Source of the DNA: CAIVVT01 sp963757265
Lineage (GTDB): Bacteria; Acidobacteriota; Terriglobia; Bryobacterales; Bryobacteraceae
Length of the DNA: 64,000 nucleotides
Direction of reading: 5' to 3'
Assembly: GCA_963757265.1 (NCBI GenBank)
Contig: CAVWRA010000004.1
Location: 248,001 to 312,000 of the forward strand
Within the stretch, counting starts at the first letter, position 1, and the number at the start of each line of letters is the position of its first letter. Under the pieces are notes generated by a model. It was given only the letters and a program-made list of their open reading frames with translations, made no database searches and had not been told where the DNA came from. Of the stretch, positions 18,148 through 26,742 are shown piece by piece. A program made the position numbers and the translations under genes.

Positions 18148-19404
18148 CTATCTGAGAGCCGGTGCTTCGGCGCTTTGGAGGTCCAGGCCGACGCGCTCGC
18201 CGTTGATCAGGACAAAGCCGGAGTTGATGAGCTGTTGGCCGGTGCAGTCGTACTGTTCGTAGCAGCGGAGCGAGGGCATTCCGAAAATGTACTCCACGGC
18301 CACAGCCGCGCCGGCGTCGGCCGGAGCGCCCTCCAACCGGATACTGGTGCTGAAATCGATTCCGTCGAATTTCGGATCGTCCTTGAAATACGCCAAAAGG
18401 GGGCGGATGAGGCGCGCAATGTGGTCGTCGAAGGCCATGGCGGCGAGGCGGTAGCGCGAGCCGGCGGCAGTGGCCGGCAGTGGAGTCGTGAGCGAGAGTT
18501 GCAGGTAGGCGCCCTTGTGGAAGCCGATGAAAGACGGCGGGGCGTATCCCACGAATCGTGCCGCGGCGTCCATATCGCGGACGATCCGGTTGATGGTCTC
18601 CTGCCAGGTGGCTTGCAGGCTCTTCAGTGTCTCGGCCGACGTGTCCTGCTGGACCGCGATTGGAGAAGGTACGGCAGCCGGCGAAGGCGCCGGCGCCTGT
18701 ACCGACACCGGCACTCGCCTTGCGGCAGATAGAGGTGGTGAGGGCGGCGCTACGCCGGCCACGACCGCTGTCTCTCTCACCGGGGCCCACAGCGCAAGGG
18801 GTTGACTGTCGAGGAAGATCGAAGCCTGCTGGAGGGCAGCCTGCTGCCCGGCCGCGGTCGAGGCGGAAACGAGGCGGACGGCAGCTTCCCGCGGAATCAC
18901 GAGAACTACGTTTTCGGCACGCTCTGTCACCACGCCGATTGTCTTCTTGCGAACGTGGTGCGAAATCTCGAGGGCGAAACTGTCGATGGCCTGTTCCTGC
19001 TGCATCGCCGGCACCTCGACTCGCAGTATCGGAAGCATCACGTCCTCGAACATCTTGCGTGCGCGGTCGTCCTTCGTCAGCAGTTCCCCGGAGTACGCGG
19101 CGAAGTAGTTGGCAGTGATCTGCAGGACGATCCTGCTCTGGAAGCGCGCGAACTGAATCGAGCGCTGATCGGAACTCCGCTCCTGTTCCTCGCTCAGGTC
19201 CAGCTTGCGGCTGAAATAGAAGTGATACGGGAACTGGTGGGAGGCGATGGTTACGGCGACGCTCTTCAGCTCCGCCAAGTGCTTCTGCTGCAGCTCACGC
19301 AACTCCGGATCGAGGATCTCGGGCGGCGAGAGCACCTGTGCGCGACAGATCGTTGAGACGGCAAAGAACAGCAGAGTGGTGACGATCCACTCAGTTCTTC
19401 GCAT
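18148..19404 (-). CDS. Secreted hypothetical protein, last gene of the cytochrome locus
   Basis: 418 residues with a signal peptide (MRRTEWIVTTLLFFAVSTICRA) and no haem motif. Residues 25-190 are helix-rich and charged (ILDPELRELQQKHLAELKSV, LDLSEEQERSSDQ). A Pro/Ala-rich linker lies at about 215-250 (VSVQAPAPSPAAVPSP), followed by a beta-rich C-terminal domain with a few Cys (YEQYDCTGQ). No known family recognised. Its ATG overlaps the 3' end of the monohaem cytochrome gene by 14 nt, so it is translated with the bc-type cluster and may be an accessory or assembly factor (inference). Confidence 0.75.
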   Translation of the reverse strand: MRRTEWIVTTLLFFAVSTICRAQVLSPPEILDPELRELQQKHLAELKSVAVTIASHQFPYHFYFSRKLDLSEEQERSSDQRSIQFARFQSRIVLQITANYFAAYSGELLTKDDRARKMFEDVMLPILRVEVPAMQQEQAIDSFALEISHHVRKKTIGVVTERAENVVLVIPREAAVRLVSASTAAGQQAALQQASIFLDSQPLALWAPVRETAVVAGVAPPSPPLSAARRVPVSVQAPAPSPAAVPSPIAVQQDTSAETLKSLQATWQETINRIVRDMDAAARFVGYAPPSFIGFHKGAYLQLSLTTPLPATAAGSRYRLAAMAFDDHIARLIRPLLAYFKDDPKFDGIDFSTSIRLEGAPADAGAAVAVEYIFGMPSLRCYEQYDCTGQQLINSGFVLINGERVGLDLQSAEAPALR

Positions 19405-20122
19405 ATACCGCCCCCTTTGAGCGGTAGGCCGGATCGGCGACGGCGCGGATATAAGCCATTAATGCAGCCATCTCCGCCTTGCCGAGCGTGTAGCCGTACG
19501 GCGGCATTTCGGGCGAGCGGTTCAGCGCCGGACCTCCGTGCGAAATGATGGCGGCAAGGTCCGCATCGCTCATCCCATTCAGAACGGCTCCCTCGGTGAA
19601 AGCGTGGGCCTTGGCCGTCAGATTGTCGTGATTCGAGACGCGCTCCGGCGTCGATTCCGGATCATGGCAGCGAGCGCAATACAACGTGTTCAGTTCGCGG
19701 CCTTGGACCTCCTGGTAGCCGAGGGCGATCTCTTCCAATCGAAGCTCGATCGGCTTGCCGTCCTTGTCGCGCGTCGATGCGACGACCTGATACCGGCCCG
19801 AGCTTTCGCCGAGCACGACGGTGGCAGTGAACTGCCCGTCGGCCCCGGTCAGTCCCAACGCGGGCGTGGCCGCGCCGCCGCCTGGGATAGTGACCGACAC
19901 CGGAGCACCTGCCACTGGCGCCCCCTGGGCGTCGTTCACCTGGACGATGACGGGCTGATCGAGAGCCGCGCCTATGGCCGCCGCCTGTTTCCCTCCGCCG
20001 ACCTCAACCAGGGCCGCGCCGAAGGCTTTCGCTCGCGGCACTTCGGCGGCTTTCGGCGTGCGATTGCAACCGCAGAAGAGGACCGACAAAGCGATCCCGG
20101 CGAACGCGGATGCCGTTCTCAT
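19391..20122 (-). CDS. Monohaem cytochrome c with N-terminal Ig-like domain, probable lipoprotein
   Basis: 243 residues. Start at ATG 20122 overlaps the stop of the octahaem gene (ATGA), so translation is coupled. The N-terminus MRTASAFAGIALSVLFCGCN looks like a lipoprotein signal with an imperfect lipobox. Residues about 50-135 form an Ig/carboxypeptidase-regulatory-like sandwich (VIVQVNDAQGAPVAGAPVSV ... GADGQFTATVVL). A single CARCH haem site follows (about 155), with the distal Met likely in MPPYGYTLGKAEM. Probably the periplasmic electron acceptor or a docking subunit of the quinol-oxidising complex. Confidence 0.85.
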   Translation of the reverse strand: MRTASAFAGIALSVLFCGCNRTPKAAEVPRAKAFGAALVEVGGGKQAAAIGAALDQPVIVQVNDAQGAPVAGAPVSVTIPGGGAATPALGLTGADGQFTATVVLGESSGRYQVVASTRDKDGKPIELRLEEIALGYQEVQGRELNTLYCARCHDPESTPERVSNHDNLTAKAHAFTEGAVLNGMSDADLAAIISHGGPALNRSPEMPPYGYTLGKAEMAALMAYIRAVADPAYRSKGAVYAKN

Positions 20123-22149
20123 CGCCTGGCGACCTCCCGGTTTTGCTTCATCAGGTACGACGTTAATGCGCGGGCGTCCTCGTCGCTCATGTTCCGATTG
20201 GGCTCGACAGTTCCGGGGCGGAGGGCTTGCGGGTTCTTCAGCCACTGGAAAACCCACTCCGCGTTGAGCCGCTTGCCAACCTGCGTCAACGTGGGACCGA
20301 CATACCCCTTGTCGTTCTTCGGATCGATGATGTGGCACGACTGGCAGGCGTACTTGGAGTAGTACAACTGCCTTCCTCGCTCCACTTCGTCCGTTCCGGA
20401 CTTGGCGGAGTCGAGTCCCTCGCGGTCGAACGCCGGCGTCTGGTAGACAGCCATGATGTAGTCGGTGAGCGTCTCCGCCTCTGCCGCCGTGACGTTGAAA
20501 CGCGGCATCCTGCGGATGAGCGCCGGCCTGAGAGTGTTGGGGTTCTTGAGGAAATCGACCAGCCATTTCCGCTGAACCGAACTGCCTTCCCAAGTCAGAT
20601 CCGGCGCCATGTCGCCACCGCGACCATTGATGGCATGGCAACTGAAGCAGTTCATGTCGGACATCAACTGCCCGGCCTTTCCGGCCGGACGGTAGTCCGT
20701 CTCGCGCTTACCGGCGACTCGCAGGCTCGCGGGGAGAGATGCGGCGCGTTCGGTCTGCGCCAGAAGCGCCGTGACCAGCGCATCCACTTGCGAGGGCGGG
20801 AAGTCGTACTGCGGCATCTTGGTCGCCTTGCCGAACGAATGCGGCTTGCGGATCTTAGCCTGCAGGTAATCGGGCAGCGTGTGCGGGATTCCCTCGGCGA
20901 ACACAATTCTGGCGAGCGACTGGCTCCCGATGAGGGTCAGGTCCGGGGCGAAGTTCTCGGGCCTGGCGACACCGTTGATGTCATGGCAGGAGGCACAGCC
21001 GCGCTCCTTCACGAGCGCTTTGCCATGCGCGATCTCGGCTGCCGACGCGGGCTGCAGTTGGACCTTTGCCAGCAGGTCGGAATCGGTCTTCGCGAGAAGG
21101 AATCCGGTCAGGAGGCCTAATTGCTTCGGGTCGAAGCGGTAGCGCGGCATCAAGGTGTGCGGATCGTAATTCCTGGGGCCGCGCAGCCAATCCGTGAGCC
21201 ACTCGGGCTTTACTTTGGACCCGATGCGAGTGAGTTCCGGCCCCACGTTACCGCCCACCACCAGGCCGGCCGCGTTGACCGTCGCGTGGCAGGATGAACA
21301 GAACGATTCGCCGTAGACGCTTGCTCCAGCCTGCGGATCCGCAGCCGGCGCGGAAGCCGGGGCCGCTGGCGCCGCAGGCGCAGGGGCGCTCTGATCCATG
21401 ATGAACGCCGAGATGTCCCGGGCATCCGCGTCGCTCAATTCGAAGTTCGGCATCGTTGCCGTCACGGCATACGATGGCGGATCTTTGAGCCACGCAAAAA
21501 CCCATTCCCGGGTCAACTTGGATGCAATGCGCGTGAGTGGAGGGGCGGGATTGGTAGTCAGCATTCGGCCCTGGCCCGGCACCAGGATCGTATGGCACTG
21601 CACGCACCCGTAGCGCGCCAGCAGCTTACGGCCGAGATTCAATTGCGGGGTGCCGGTGAGCGAATTCCAGTGGCACTGGCCGCAGGCTGATTCTAGGTAG
21701 CGGGCAGGAAGGACTGGTTGCTCCCAGGCGAGGGTGCCGTGGTGGGCGTCTTGCACGCTGGTGGCGCCGCCCTGCCCGCGGTGGCAAACGGTGCACCCGA
21801 ACTCCGTCAGTGTGTGAGGCACATATGGGTGCGGCCGGAACGGCTGGATAGCCACGTCCTTCAGGCTTGCTTCCTTCATTGCCACATGACAGGTGGTGCA
21901 ACGATCCACCACGCCGAGTTCCGGAATCCAGGTCTGCTGGAGCCCGCCCTGGAAGCGCCGCTGTAGGGTCGCCGCGTCACCGCGATTGCGAATCAGGCTG
22001 AGGTACTTCTTCTGGTAGCGGCGCCACTCGCGGAAATGGTCCTTGGCGGGCGTGATCGCCAGACACACTAGCAGCACGACGCTCAGAGTTCCGAATGCGC
22101 GGGCGGAATCGCCAAAGAGGATTATCCAAGCTCGCCTCAGGACCGACAT
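20119..22149 (-). CDS. Octahaem membrane-anchored c-type cytochrome of the bc-type complex
   Basis: 676 residues. One N-terminal transmembrane anchor (about 18-36: AFGTLSVVLLVCLAITPA), the rest periplasmic. Eight CxxCH motifs in order: CTTCH, CTVCH, CGQCH, CVQCH, CSSCH, CASCH, CFSCH, CQSCH. The last five belong to repeated mono-cytochrome c units of about 100 residues, four of which show a conserved MP-x-F/Y distal-Met segment (ATMPNFEL, TLMPRYRF, TKMPQYDF, RRMPRFNV). The first three haems form a separate cluster after the anchor. The TGA of cytochrome b subunit IV directly abuts this ATG. Replaces cytochrome c1/f as the acceptor from the Rieske protein (inference from position). Confidence 0.93.
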   Translation of the reverse strand: MSVLRRAWIILFGDSARAFGTLSVVLLVCLAITPAKDHFREWRRYQKKYLSLIRNRGDAATLQRRFQGGLQQTWIPELGVVDRCTTCHVAMKEASLKDVAIQPFRPHPYVPHTLTEFGCTVCHRGQGGATSVQDAHHGTLAWEQPVLPARYLESACGQCHWNSLTGTPQLNLGRKLLARYGCVQCHTILVPGQGRMLTTNPAPPLTRIASKLTREWVFAWLKDPPSYAVTATMPNFELSDADARDISAFIMDQSAPAPAAPAAPASAPAADPQAGASVYGESFCSSCHATVNAAGLVVGGNVGPELTRIGSKVKPEWLTDWLRGPRNYDPHTLMPRYRFDPKQLGLLTGFLLAKTDSDLLAKVQLQPASAAEIAHGKALVKERGCASCHDINGVARPENFAPDLTLIGSQSLARIVFAEGIPHTLPDYLQAKIRKPHSFGKATKMPQYDFPPSQVDALVTALLAQTERAASLPASLRVAGKRETDYRPAGKAGQLMSDMNCFSCHAINGRGGDMAPDLTWEGSSVQRKWLVDFLKNPNTLRPALIRRMPRFNVTAAEAETLTDYIMAVYQTPAFDREGLDSAKSGTDEVERGRQLYYSKYACQSCHIIDPKNDKGYVGPTLTQVGKRLNAEWVFQWLKNPQALRPGTVEPNRNMSDEDARALTSYLMKQNREVARR

Positions 22150-22857
22150 TCAGCTCCTCCACGGCCAGACCCACGACCAGCCGGGGCCTCGGAAAAGGGT
22201 CCCGATGGCGGTGAGCACCACCGCCTGCACCAGAAACCATGTCATCACCCAGAAGGACACCGGTTTGGACACCAGCCAGCGCCGGAAGCGGCTCGGCGAA
22301 TCGGGTGAGTTTTGAGCCGCGAGAACCATCAGCGCAGCGATCAGCAGGGTGGGAATCAGCACCGCGTAGACCTGGAACAACACCATCACGGCGGAGAAGA
22401 TCAGCACGACGGCGCCAAACACCCGCAGCCGCTTCCCGCGGTTCTTCGACCAGATGCCTTCGGCCTCGATATTGATATTGAAGTACGGGATGACGACGAG
22501 GGCTCCGACCACCAGCCCGGGGATGATGACGCCGGCGACCACGGGCGGGAAGTAGTGCAGCAGCTCCTGCAAGCCCAGGAAGTACCAGGGCGCCTTGGCA
22601 GGGTTGGGAGTGTGCATCGGGTCGGCGAGCTCTTCGAGCGGGGCGTCCCAGATCAGCGAAACGATGACGAGCGCGATCGCCAGGGCCTGCACCGCAACAA
22701 CAGTCCGCAAGATTCCTTCCGGGTACGTCATGACGACAGGGTCGTCCGTGGCCTTGACGTGAGGCGAAGTCCGGCGGGTGACAAACGCAACACGCACCGG
22801 TGTGCGCCGGCTATCCGAATCCATCCCGGCCGCGAATTTCTTTTCGGCATCACTCAT
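22150..22857 (-). CDS. Cytochrome b C-terminal subunit (subunit-IV-like) of the bc-type complex
   Basis: 235 residues. ATG 22857 overlaps the end of the cytochrome b gene by 8 nt. After a soluble N-terminus come DPVVMTYPEGILRTVVAV and the quinol-site-like stretch ADPMHTPNPAKAPWYFLGLQ ELLHYFPP, corresponding to the PEWYFLP region of b6f subunit IV/cytochrome b, with W-Y-F kept but PEW replaced by APW. Transmembrane segments lie at about 45-65, 100-120, 155-185 and 205-225. Together with the next gene upstream it makes a split cytochrome b, as in b6f-type complexes. Confidence 0.92.
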   Translation of the reverse strand: MSDAEKKFAAGMDSDSRRTPVRVAFVTRRTSPHVKATDDPVVMTYPEGILRTVVAVQALAIALVIVSLIWDAPLEELADPMHTPNPAKAPWYFLGLQELLHYFPPVVAGVIIPGLVVGALVVIPYFNINIEAEGIWSKNRGKRLRVFGAVVLIFSAVMVLFQVYAVLIPTLLIAALMVLAAQNSPDSPSRFRRWLVSKPVSFWVMTWFLVQAVVLTAIGTLFRGPGWSWVWPWRS

Positions 22858-23596
22858 TGGAGTCACCCGGGCCCGTATACAGGCCACCGTCCTTTCGAAT
22901 GCGCCAGAAGTGGATCGCGAGCAACAGCGCGGCGGCCACCGGCAGGATCACACAATGCAGCACATAGAAACGCAACAAGGCGTTTGCGTTGACGGTGTTG
23001 CCTCCCAGCATCAGGAAGCGGAACTTCTCGCCCAGTACTGGGACCGACGACATCAGGTTGGAGCCAACCGTGATCGCCCAGAAAGCCAGTTGATCCCAGG
23101 GCAGAAGGTAACCGGTGTAGCTGAGGAGTAGCGTCACGATAAGCAGCATCACTCCCACCACCCAGTTGAATTCGCGCGGCGAACGGTATGCGCCCCGGTA
23201 GAACACCTTGAACATGTGAGCGAAGACCAGAAAGACCATCGCATGCGCCGACCAGCGATGGAGGTTGCGCAGGAAGACTCCGGCGGACACGACGAACTGC
23301 AGGTCCTTCATGTCGGCGTATGCCTGCGGCACCGACGGGTGGTAATACAACATCAGGAGAATGCCGGTGGTGGCGAGGATTAGGAACGTTCCGAGACTCA
23401 GGGTTCCGAGGAACCAAGTGGCACGGAACGACAAGGATTTGCGGCTGATCTTGACCGAGGCCAGGTGCAGAAACACGTTCTGCTGGACCGCCATCGAACG
23501 GCGCAGGTTGTTCGCGCCGCTCCCGCCGCGGAAGATCGAACGCCAGGCGCGTGTGGATTGAAGTCCGCTGATGTACGTCTTGAGGGTTTGCGCCAT
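22850..23596 (-). CDS. Cytochrome b (b6-like, N-terminal haem-binding half)
   Basis: 248 residues with four transmembrane helices. The two His pairs for the b haems are visible: RNLHRWSAHAMV in the second helix and FYVLHCVILP ... AIHFWRIRKDGG in the fourth, with the b6-type spacing. Further signatures are ILLMLYYHPSVPQAY and GYLLPWDQLAFWA. The Rieske stop lies 1 nt before this start, so the four genes Rieske, cyt b, subunit IV and octahaem c form one operon. The product is the core quinol oxidase of the complex in the cytoplasmic membrane. Confidence 0.95.
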   Translation of the reverse strand: MAQTLKTYISGLQSTRAWRSIFRGGSGANNLRRSMAVQQNVFLHLASVKISRKSLSFRATWFLGTLSLGTFLILATTGILLMLYYHPSVPQAYADMKDLQFVVSAGVFLRNLHRWSAHAMVFLVFAHMFKVFYRGAYRSPREFNWVVGVMLLIVTLLLSYTGYLLPWDQLAFWAITVGSNLMSSVPVLGEKFRFLMLGGNTVNANALLRFYVLHCVILPVAAALLLAIHFWRIRKDGGLYTGPGDSNE

Positions 23597-23597
23597 C

Positions 23598-24092
23598 TTA
23601 AGTCCTAAGGAACTGCTTCGGCAGTGTTGTCGCGGAGCGGTCCACCATCAGGTCACCTTCATCGCTGAGCCATACCCTGAGCCAGGGCAGGCCGCGCGGC
23701 GCCGGACCATCGATCTTCTCTCCAAGCTCGTTGAACTTGCTGCCGTGACACGGGCAGGCGATGATGTCCAGGTCGGCGTTCCATGCGGTCAAACAGCCCA
23801 GGTGCGTGCAGACCGCGGAGAGCGCATAGAATCCCTCGGGACCGTGGATCACATAGATGCCGGCCTTCAGGTCCTGAGTCACCGAACCGACCGGGTAACG
23901 GTCCGGCTTGCCGGCATTGGCGATAGGCGAAGCCTCGTACAGGACGTTGGGCGAGAGGAACTCGAAGCCGAACACGGCTGCGCCTGCTCCAGCCAGGCAC
24001 GCGGCTCCGATCCCCAGCTTGATAAAGGCTTCACGCCGGGTGGTTTCCCCCTCCGGTTTCGATTTTGAGTCCATGTTGCCTTCCTGGGACAT
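23598..24092 (-). CDS. Rieske 2Fe-2S protein of the bc-type complex
   Basis: 164 residues. Tat-type N-terminus TTRREAFIKLGIGAACLAGAG serves as signal and membrane anchor. The cluster-binding motifs are CTHLGC and CPCHGS (about 98-123), separated by the usual loop, and the proline-containing tail GPAPRGLP is present. Two Met starts are possible (24092 or 24074); the former is kept. Takes the first electron from quinol at the outer face of the membrane and passes it to a cytochrome c. Confidence 0.95.
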   Translation of the reverse strand: MSQEGNMDSKSKPEGETTRREAFIKLGIGAACLAGAGAAVFGFEFLSPNVLYEASPIANAGKPDRYPVGSVTQDLKAGIYVIHGPEGFYALSAVCTHLGCLTAWNADLDIIACPCHGSKFNELGEKIDGPAPRGLPWLRVWLSDEGDLMVDRSATTLPKQFLRT

Positions 24093-24104
24093 CCCATCTC
24101 CTCC

Positions 24105-26075
24105 TCATCGCGAGGCCGGTATCGGCGTTGCGGGAATGGCGCCGATTCCGGAAATCTGAACGAGCTTTACGGGCTCACTCGGGACCACGTAGTAGGCTTC
24201 CATCGTGATGAGTTTGACGGGGCACCTCTCGGCACATAGGCCGCAGCGGATGCAGCGCGTCTCGTCCTTGAGCATGGCCGAGCCCGTGATCAAGCCCAAC
24301 TCTTCCGCGGCAACGTCGTCAAGCTCCACGCGGTACAGTTGCTTGTTCTGGCGAATTTCCTCCAGCACCTCTGGCGCCCACTCGATCTGCTCGAGCGGCA
24401 CCAAGCGCAGGCACTGCTCGGGACAGACATCAATGCACCCGCCGCACAAAACGCATTGAGAAGCGTCCGTCGGATTGCCCTCGAAGACCGTGTTGACCCA
24501 GCAGCGCAGGCACCGCCGGGCTTCCTGCATGGCGGTCTGCTCGTCGAAGCCGATCTCGACTTCGGTGACGCCGGTGCGGCGTTCGAGCGGCAGCATCGGG
24601 ACCGGACGCCGGCTGAGCGCCATGTAGTCGGCCGCCATCCGATGGTGATCCAGCACTTCGACCACCACTTCGGGATCGGGATGCCGCCGTCCAGTGAGAT
24701 ACTCGTCCACCGCGATCGCGATGCGCTTCCCATCGCCAACGCTGTCAATGATGAGCCGGGGACCAAACACGCAGTCGCCGCCTGCGAAAACGCCCGCCGC
24801 AGTGGTCATCAGAGTTCCTGGGTCGGCTACGATCAGGCCGCGAGGCGACACTCTGACTCCGTCTTCCGGCTTGAGAAAGTCGAGGTTGGGAGACTGGCCG
24901 ATGGCCAGAATGACCGTGTCGCAAGCGATGATCCGCTCGCTATTCTCGACGAAGGTGGGATTGAAGCGGCCCGACGCATCGAACACGGCTTGCGTCCGGA
25001 CGACTTCAAGTCCCTCGACTTTCCCTTCGCGCCCGACGACGCGGCGCGGGCCGAAACCGTCGTGGAGCGTGATGCCCTCGGCCTCGGCTTCCTCGATTTC
25101 CTCGAGTGCGGCCGGCATCTCGTGGCGCTTTTCGAGGCAGACGATGCCGACCTCCTGAGCGCCGAGGCGCAGGGCCGACAGCGAAACGTCCACCATTTCG
25201 TGCGCGGCCACGGCGGCGACATTGGTGTCGCTGGGAACCAGGCCTTCGAGATCAGCGGCGTGCTGCTTAACCACTTCGCGAGCAGCGGAGCGCGCGACGT
25301 CCATGGCGACGTTGCCTCCACCGATCACGACCACGTTCTTCCCGATGGTGAAGCGGTAGCCGAGGTTCGCGTTCAGCAGAAAATCGATCCCCTTGTGGAC
25401 ACCATCCAGGTCCACGCCGGGGATGGAGAGATCGCGGCTGCGGTGAGCGCCCACCGCGATCACAACGGCGGCAAAGCCCTGTCCGCGCAGGCCGGAGATC
25501 GTGAAGTCCCGGCCGGCGGCGTGGTTCAGTTTGAGCGTGATGTCGCCCGATTCGAGAATCTCCCGCACCTGGGCATCCACGACGCTGCGCGGCAACCGGT
25601 ACTCCGGGATGCCGAGGTGCATCATTCCTCCGGCGACCGGCGCGGCGTCGAAGATGGTCACGGAATAGCCCAATAACCCGAGGTCGTGAGCGGCGGAGAG
25701 GCCCACGGGGCCCGCGCCGACGACAGCGACGCGGAACGGCTGTGGACTTAACCGGGGGCGATCGAGGCGCAGCGGGCGGCGCGCTTCGGGGCCGTAGCGT
25801 TCGGTGAGCAGACGCTTCAAAGCGCGGATCTGAATCGGGCTGTCGATTTCTCCGCGGCGGCATGCGGTTTCACACGGATGCGCACACACCCGCCCACAGA
25901 TACTCGCCAGCGGATTCGGATCGCGGGCGTAGCGGTACGCTTCTTCGAAGCGCCCCTCCGCGATCAATGCCACGTAGCGGCCGGCGTTGGTGCCGGCGGG
26001 GCACGCCATCATGCACGGGAAGTTGCTGTTCAGCCAGTCGCGGTCGACCTTCTTGTCCTGAAAGCGCGTCAGCAT
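24105..26075 (-). CDS. GltD-like FAD/NAD(P) oxidoreductase with 4Fe-4S domains
   Basis: 656 residues. Start at 26075 has GAGGA 7 nt upstream. N-terminal Fer4_20-type domain with CMMACPAGTNAGRYVALIAE and NPLASICGRVCAHPCETACRRGE. FAD-binding GxGxxG-type site in RVAVVGAGPVGLSAAHDLGLLG (about 115). Second Rossmann site VVVIGGGNVAMDVARSA (about 250). FAD-binding end region TAAGVFAGGD. C-terminal ferredoxin part with CVLCGGCIDVCPEQCL and CIRCGLCAERCPVKL. Family relatives are the glutamate synthase beta subunit and NADH-dependent electron-input subunits. Sitting 12 nt upstream of the Rieske gene, it probably exchanges electrons between NAD(P)H or ferredoxin and the quinone/bc module rather than making glutamate (inference). 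Confidence 0.92.
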   Translation of the reverse strand: MLTRFQDKKVDRDWLNSNFPCMMACPAGTNAGRYVALIAEGRFEEAYRYARDPNPLASICGRVCAHPCETACRRGEIDSPIQIRALKRLLTERYGPEARRPLRLDRPRLSPQPFRVAVVGAGPVGLSAAHDLGLLGYSVTIFDAAPVAGGMMHLGIPEYRLPRSVVDAQVREILESGDITLKLNHAAGRDFTISGLRGQGFAAVVIAVGAHRSRDLSIPGVDLDGVHKGIDFLLNANLGYRFTIGKNVVVIGGGNVAMDVARSAAREVVKQHAADLEGLVPSDTNVAAVAAHEMVDVSLSALRLGAQEVGIVCLEKRHEMPAALEEIEEAEAEGITLHDGFGPRRVVGREGKVEGLEVVRTQAVFDASGRFNPTFVENSERIIACDTVILAIGQSPNLDFLKPEDGVRVSPRGLIVADPGTLMTTAAGVFAGGDCVFGPRLIIDSVGDGKRIAIAVDEYLTGRRHPDPEVVVEVLDHHRMAADYMALSRRPVPMLPLERRTGVTEVEIGFDEQTAMQEARRCLRCWVNTVFEGNPTDASQCVLCGGCIDVCPEQCLRLVPLEQIEWAPEVLEEIRQNKQLYRVELDDVAAEELGLITGSAMLKDETRCIRCGLCAERCPVKLITMEAYYVVPSEPVKLVQISGIGAIPATPIPASR

Positions 26076-26112
26076 GCACGATTCCTCATGACGGCGTCCC
26101 CCGTCCTACGTT

Positions 26113-26682
26113 TCACTTGGAGGGCGCAAAATCCAATGTGGCGTCGCCGCTGACCTTCACCGGCTTGGACTGGATTTTCATCCCTTCGTGCCAGGCGGAC
26201 ACGGTGTAGCTGCCATCCGGCACGCCGGCGATCTTGTAGTTGCCATCGGCGTCCGTCAGCGCGAAGTACGGGGTTGGCGAGACGATGATATAGCCCCCCA
26301 TCTCGGGGTGGACGTTGCACAGTAGCGGCACCACGCCGGGTGTGTCGAACTTGAAGCTGCGCTTCTCGCCGCTGGGCCAGGTTCCCATGTTGTGGCCCAG
26401 TTTCTTGTTGCCGCTGATGGCCGGCCAGAAAATGTTGTGGGCGACCTTGTCGCTGTTGAGAAACTCAACGGTTGAGCCGACCTGCACCACGACGACGTGT
26501 GGCTGGAACAGCAATGACTTCTGGTCCATGACCGGCACTGTCGTAGGTGGCGGAAACGTCTTGCCGGCGATGGCTTCCACGTACACTACGGAATTGCCTT
26601 TCCCGGCTGCCACTTTCCCTGTCAGGTTGCCGGCGCTCAGACAGAGGCAGGCAATCAGGAACCCGATAACCAGTCGTTGCAT
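26113..26682 (-). CDS. Periplasmic cupredoxin (type-1 copper) protein with a C-terminal beta domain
   Basis: 189 residues from ATG 26682 (AAGGAG 7 nt upstream). Signal peptide MQRLVIGFLIACLCLSAG. Cupredoxin fold about 50-125 with the type-1 copper ligands visible: His in KVAHNIFW, then Cys, His and Met in LLCNVHPEMGGY. Residues 130-189 form a carboxypeptidase-regulatory-like sandwich (TDADGNYKIAGVPDGSYTVSAW). Likely a mobile or membrane-associated electron carrier for the neighbouring cytochrome complex. It lies 37 nt upstream of the GltD-like gene and 60 nt downstream of the porin gene. Confidence 0.9.
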   Translation of the reverse strand: MQRLVIGFLIACLCLSAGNLTGKVAAGKGNSVVYVEAIAGKTFPPPTTVPVMDQKSLLFQPHVVVVQVGSTVEFLNSDKVAHNIFWPAISGNKKLGHNMGTWPSGEKRSFKFDTPGVVPLLCNVHPEMGGYIIVSPTPYFALTDADGNYKIAGVPDGSYTVSAWHEGMKIQSKPVKVSGDATLDFAPSK

Positions 26683-26742
26683 CGATGAACTCCTTTTCTT
26701 TCGTTGTCGCGCGCCAGTTTCCACCATACGCTTCCCGCGCAA

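Noticed and set aside
24339..25676. 445-codon plus-strand frame opposite the GltD-like gene
   Set aside because: No domain pattern; the opposite strand has complete FAD and Fe-S motifs.
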